A stretch of DNA of 64,000 nt, from the NCBI GenBank assembly GCA_003241475.1, contig QFQB01000001.1, positions 61,103-125,102 on the forward strand, written 5' to 3'. The notes under the pieces are model-generated. The model was given only the letters and a program-made list of their open reading frames with translations. It was not told the DNA's origin and did no database searches. Position 1 is the stretch's first letter, and the number at the start of each line of letters is the position of its first letter. The translations under genes and the position numbers were made by a program. The DNA comes from Micavibrio aeruginosavorus (GTDB taxonomy: Bacteria > Pseudomonadota > Alphaproteobacteria > Micavibrionales > Micavibrionaceae). Shown in pieces: positions 60,785-64,000 of the stretch.

Positions 60785-63184
60785 ATGGCTATTCAAAAAG
60801 TCGCTGTCATCGGTTCCGGCGTTATGGGGAGCGGTATCGCGGCGCAAGTCGCCAATGCGGGCATTCCTGTCGTGCTTTTGGATATCGTGCCGAAAAATCT
60901 GGCCGAAGGCGAAGACCGCAGCAAAATCGCCAAGGGCGCGATTGAAAAACTTTTGAAGCAAGATCCCGCGCCGTTGATGTCGACCCGCAATGCGAAGCTG
61001 ATTACGCCGGGCAACCTTGAAGACGATTTGAAATTGATCGAGGATTGCGACTGGATCGTAGAAGTCGTTCTCGAAGACCTTAAGATCAAGCACGTCACGT
61101 ATGAAAAGCTGGTTAAGCACATGAAGAAAGGCGCGATCCTATCTTCCAACACGTCCACTATTCCTTTGGAGATGTTGACCGAACCGCTTTCTAAGGACGT
61201 GAAAAAGAATTTCATGATCACGCACTTCTTCAACCCGCCGCGTTATCTGCGGCTACTGGAAATAGTTGTAGGAAAAGACACGGACCCGAATGTGGTCAAG
61301 GAAGTTTCCGAATTCTGCGATGTCAAACTCGGCAAGGGCGTTGTGAAATGCAAAGATACGCCGGGCTTTATCGTCAATCGCATTCTCACATTTTTTATGC
61401 AGTCCGCTATGAATGTTGCGGTCAAAGACGGTGTATCGATAGAAGTCGCCGATGCCGTGCTATCCAAACCTGTCGGGATTCCCAAAACAGGCGTATTCGG
61501 TTTGATCGACCTTGTGGGCGTCGATCTGATGCCGCACCTTGCGGAATCGTTGCTGTCGACGTTGCCCAAGGACGATCCTTACCGCACAATCTATCAAGAC
61601 TATCCCTTCATCGAAGGCATGATCAAAGCGGGCTACACGGGCCGCAAAGGCAAGGGCGGTTTCTATCGTTTGGGCGAAGGCAAGGTCAAGCAGGCGCTGA
61701 AACTCAGTGCTGACAGACCTTTCGATGAGGCCCAATACGCCGCCGCCGACAAACCCAAACTGGCGTCGATGGATGCCGGTAAAAAAGGCCTTCGTGCCGT
61801 TGTGACAGCCGAAGATGAAGGCGGCCAGTATGCGTGGAAGGTTTTGCGCGACACGCTGGTTTACGCGGCGAGCCTCGTTCCCGATATCGCCGATTCCGTT
61901 GCCGAAGTTGACGAAGCCATGCGTCTTGGCACCAACTGGAAATCCGGTCCGTTCGAAATGATCGACGCGCTGGGCGCATCGTGGTTTGCGGCGAAATTGA
62001 AAGAAGAAGGCATTGCCGTTCCCAAATTGCTGCAGGCTGTGGGCGAGGGATCGTTCTACAAGGTCGAGAACGGCAAGCTGATGTTTTTTGGCACGGACGG
62101 CAAATATCACGCTGTGCCGCGCTCTCAAGGCGTCCTTTTGCTCTCCGATATCAAGCTCAACGCTAAACCCGTTATTAAAACGGGCTCTGCCGCCGTATGG
62201 GATATCGGCGACGGCGTTTTGTGCGTTGAATTTACCGGCAAGATGAACGCGCTCGATGATCAGGTATTCGAAGCCTACAGTCAGGCCATCAAAATGATCA
62301 CGAAATCCGATGGTGCCTATAAGGCCATGGTGATCTACAACGAAGGCTCGAATTTTTCGGCGGGCGCGAACTTGGGATTGGCCGTGTTCGCCATGAACAT
62401 CGCCCTGTGGCCGCAGATCGACGAATTGGTCTCCGGCGGCCAGAAAATATACAAAGCGCTGAAATATGCGCCGTTCCCTGTCGTGGCGGCCCCATCTGGT
62501 ATGGCGCTGGGCGGCGGTTGCGAGATTTTGCTACACGCCGACCATGTGCAGGCGCACGCGGAAACCTATTGCGGCCTTGTCGAGGTTGGCGTTGGTCTTA
62601 TTCCGGGCTGGGGTGGATGCAAGGAAATGTTGCTCCGTTATCAGGCTGAAGAGCGCGAGCAATTCGACAAAAACACGGGCGGCCGCAAAATGTGGTTCTC
62701 GCCCAAGAATACGCCGATGGGCGCGGTGCGCAAGGCGTTCGAAACCATTGCCATGGCCCGCGTTGCCAAAAGCGCGCAAGAGGCCAAGGAAATCAAATAT
62801 CTTAAAAAGACGGACGGCATAACCATGAACCGCGACCGCCTGCTGTTCGATGCGAAGGCAAAGGCACTGGAACTGGCGAAGGATTACAAAGTGCCCGAAC
62901 CCGTCACCGATATCCGCCTGCCCGGCCCAAGCGGCAAGCTGGCGCTCGATATGGCGGTGGCCGATATGGCCAAGTCCGGCAAGGCGACGCCCTATGACAT
63001 CGTCGTAAGCGGCGCTGTGGCCCGCGTGCTGTCCGGCGGCGACAAGGCCGACTGGACCAAGCCCATGAACGAGGATGACCTTTACAAGCTTGAGCGCGAG
63101 GAATTCACCGCGTTGGTCCGCAACGAAGGCACACAAAAACGCGTCGAGCATATGCTGGAGAAAGGCAAACCGCTACGCAATTAG
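60785..63184 (+). CDS. Fatty-acid oxidation multifunctional protein (3-hydroxyacyl-CoA dehydrogenase / enoyl-CoA hydratase)
   Basis: The 799-residue protein combines both middle steps of beta-oxidation. The dehydrogenase comes first, with the NAD-binding VAVIGSGVMGSGIAAQVANAG (about 6-26), the catalytic region HFFNPPR and DTPGFIVNR. The second dehydrogenase domain (about 330-440) follows. The crotonase domain (about 475-700) is last, with GMALGGGCEILLH and GLVEVGVGLIPGWGG carrying the two catalytic glutamates. This domain order is that of FadN-type proteins and is the reverse of E. coli FadB. AGAGG lies upstream. It ends in a hairpin terminator. Confidence 0.93.
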   Translation: MAIQKVAVIGSGVMGSGIAAQVANAGIPVVLLDIVPKNLAEGEDRSKIAKGAIEKLLKQDPAPLMSTRNAKLITPGNLEDDLKLIEDCDWIVEVVLEDLKIKHVTYEKLVKHMKKGAILSSNTSTIPLEMLTEPLSKDVKKNFMITHFFNPPRYLRLLEIVVGKDTDPNVVKEVSEFCDVKLGKGVVKCKDTPGFIVNRILTFFMQSAMNVAVKDGVSIEVADAVLSKPVGIPKTGVFGLIDLVGVDLMPHLAESLLSTLPKDDPYRTIYQDYPFIEGMIKAGYTGRKGKGGFYRLGEGKVKQALKLSADRPFDEAQYAAADKPKLASMDAGKKGLRAVVTAEDEGGQYAWKVLRDTLVYAASLVPDIADSVAEVDEAMRLGTNWKSGPFEMIDALGASWFAAKLKEEGIAVPKLLQAVGEGSFYKVENGKLMFFGTDGKYHAVPRSQGVLLLSDIKLNAKPVIKTGSAAVWDIGDGVLCVEFTGKMNALDDQVFEAYSQAIKMITKSDGAYKAMVIYNEGSNFSAGANLGLAVFAMNIALWPQIDELVSGGQKIYKALKYAPFPVVAAPSGMALGGGCEILLHADHVQAHAETYCGLVEVGVGLIPGWGGCKEMLLRYQAEEREQFDKNTGGRKMWFSPKNTPMGAVRKAFETIAMARVAKSAQEAKEIKYLKKTDGITMNRDRLLFDAKAKALELAKDYKVPEPVTDIRLPGPSGKLALDMAVADMAKSGKATPYDIVVSGAVARVLSGGDKADWTKPMNEDDLYKLEREEFTALVRNEGTQKRVEHMLEKGKPLRN

Positions 63185-63215
63185 CGGTTCTCCGCATCCA
63201 TGAAACAACCAATAA

Positions 63216-63240
63216 AAAAGCCGCCCGAAAGGCGGCTTTT
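63216..63240. terminator. Bidirectional terminator between the FadB-like gene and a small lipoprotein gene
   Basis: AAAAGCCGCC (63216-63225) pairs with GGCGGCTTTT (63231-63240) around CGAAA. A and T runs on both sides let it serve both converging transcripts. Confidence 0.85.
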
Positions 63241-63259
63241 AAATGCTTTCGCGAAGTAA

Positions 63260-63391
63260 TTACTTCGTTTGTGCTTTTGTGAACGTTGCATCGCCGTTAA
63301 CGATGCTTTCGTCTTGAGCTGCACCCGTGCTGCAAGCAGCCAGAGCCAGAACCAGAGCCAGAACGGACACGATTTTTGCGAATTTGGTCAT
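63260..63391 (-). CDS. Small entericidin-like lipoprotein
   Basis: A 43-codon reading frame encodes a lipoprotein signal (MTKFAKIVSVLALVLALAAC, lipobox LAAC, acylated Cys20) and a 23-residue mature part, STGAAQDESIVNGDATFTKA then QTK. GGGAG lies 10 bases before the ATG and a good promoter lies 32 bases further upstream. Tiny lipoproteins of this type resemble entericidins in form, but I see no sequence that shows the same function. It is convergent with the FadB-like gene. Confidence 0.75.
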   Translation of the reverse strand: MTKFAKIVSVLALVLALAACSTGAAQDESIVNGDATFTKAQTK

Positions 63392-63429
63392 CTCAGTATT
63401 CTCCCAACAAAAGAGTTAAACCGTTTGCG

Positions 63430-63457
63430 AATATGAAGGATTTGCGAGCATTGTCAA
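63430..63457 (-). promoter_or_regulatory. Sigma-70 promoter of the small lipoprotein gene
   Basis: Read leftward, a perfect TTGACA (63457-63452), a 16-base spacer and CATATT (63435-63430) lie ahead of the lipoprotein ATG at 63391, giving a leader of about 30 bases. Confidence 0.6.
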
Positions 63458-63534
63458 CCCGTTGGCCCCATGATGGTATGGTCGTTGCCAAGACAGAATG
63501 CCTGCGGACAGGTCTGTGAACAACCCTTGGAAAC

Positions 63535-63556
63535 CCGCAGATTTCTGCGGTTTTTT
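63535..63556. terminator. Hairpin downstream of rlmJ
   Basis: CCGCAG (63535-63540) pairs with CTGCGG (63545-63550) around ATTT. The T run is long rightward (TTTTTT) and short leftward (TTT). It lies 90 bases past the rlmJ stop and may end that leftward transcript. Confidence 0.45.
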
Positions 63557-63643
63557 GCGTGGGTTGTAAATTGATTTATCGTGAATATACGTTGGTTCGC
63601 CGTATATGTTTTCCCCCATCTGTTGCCAAGAAGTCACAGTTTT

Positions 63644-64000
63644 TCAGGCTTTGGGGACTAGCCATTCCGTGGGCGTTTCGTGCAAATTCATCCGTTCGGA
63701 GAGTAACGGCAACAGAGCGGTCATTCTCTCCGGGATTTGATAAGGCGCATTGAACAGGATCAACCCACTACCATTGAAAGTTTCAGGCTGGTTGCGTGGA
63801 TGCATCAAGGTCTCCACGCACCATGTGCGCGGCATATCTAGAACTTGCGCTGCGTGTTTTAGCTTGCTCACTGCTAGGTGCGCCTTGATGGGATACCAGA
63901 GCAGAAAAATACCATTGGCGAAACGCTTCTTCCACTCGGCCATCTGTTTGCACAAAGTCTCGAACTCGTCCGTTTTCTCGAACGGCGGGTCGATCAGGAC
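63644..64000 (-). CDS. rlmJ: 23S rRNA (adenine2030-N6)-methyltransferase RlmJ, 3' part
   Basis: Only the C-terminal 118 codons are in the window; the gene runs off the right end. The first residues seen, VLIDPPFE, are the catalytic DPPF motif of N6-adenine methyltransferases. The family continuation is FANGIFLLWYPIK, VETLMHPR and GSGLILFNAPYQ. RlmJ methylates A2030 of 23S rRNA. The stop is a TGA at 63644-63646. Confidence 0.9.
   Translation of the reverse strand, partial: VLIDPPFEKTDEFETLCKQMAEWKKRFANGIFLLWYPIKAHLAVSKLKHAAQVLDMPRTWCVETLMHPRNQPETFNGSGLILFNAPYQIPERMTALLPLLSERMNLHETPTEWLVPKA

Noticed and set aside
63416..63637. Open frame of 73 codons upstream of the small lipoprotein gene
   Set aside because: It contains the lipoprotein promoter and a hairpin and has no ribosome site or recognisable sequence.

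Overview
The window reads as one contiguous piece of an alphaproteobacterial chromosome of moderate GC. The evidence is a FYDLN-domain acidic protein next to prmA, the dapD/dapE pair, the rpmH-rnpA-yidD-yidC-engB block, a PII protein with its conserved Tyr51, flgK/flgL, and a divided but largely complete type IVB secretion (Dot/Icm, IncI-tra-like) gene set. A free-living, flagellated lineage such as Micavibrionales or Rhodospirillales is my guess; that placement is inference and weak. I saw no tRNA, rRNA, CRISPR array or insertion sequence.

Region 1 (1-7.8 kb) is housekeeping and envelope: mscL, a LuxO/NtrC-type sigma-54 response regulator, a Bax-inhibitor-1/YccA membrane protein, a lipoprotein, a LemA + M48 protease pair, a FIST-domain sensor and a periplasmic DsbC/DsbG-like protein.

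Region 2 (7.9-36 kb) is the type IVB secretion locus. Rightward genes come first: an unknown Pro/Ala-tailed protein, a lytic transglycosylase, dotD, dotC, dotB, icmT and an exported protein with a secretin-N0-like C-terminus. A leftward block of 9.5 kb interrupts them. It encodes three large exported paralogues that share a domain I do not recognise, a small anchored protein, and flgK-flgL behind a near-consensus sigma-54 promoter. Rightward again come dotI, dotH, dotG, a dotF-like gene, a dotP-like gene, icmJ/dotN, dotO and an unknown anchored protein. After a leftward ubiH-type hydroxylase and a rightward glnB there is a leftward six-helix DotE-like protein that is a paralogue of the dotP-like gene. 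The coupling ATPase pair DotL/DotM, DotA, DotU/IcmF and the IcmS/IcmW adaptors are not in this window. The gene order follows the IncI plasmid tra order (H-I-J-K-L-M-N-O-P-Q-T-U-V) more than the split Legionella order.

Region 3 (36-44.6 kb): an unknown protein, then rpmH-rnpA-yidD-yidC-engB (ribosome, RNase P and membrane insertion), a pilin-like protein, and rmuC-def-fmt-truA in a tight run.

Region 4 (44.6-64 kb): dapE, an unknown protein with a RelA/SpoT-like HD signature, dapD, an overlapping trio (PH-domain membrane protein, FemAB-like acyltransferase, DUF3108 protein), glmU-glmS, a GEEISWGQ-type membrane protein, two unknown genes, prmA and the FYDLN protein, a fatty-acid beta-oxidation pair (thiolase and a FadB/FadN-type multifunctional protein) flanking an unknown helical protein, a 43-residue lipoprotein, and the 3' part of rlmJ running off the right end.

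The most novel material is the leftward paralogue cluster at 17.1-22.8 kb. Three secreted proteins share a cysteine-bearing domain with different N-terminal modules (lysozyme-like; none; a long Ala/Leu/Gly-rich segment), and they are embedded in the secretion locus immediately upstream of flgKL.
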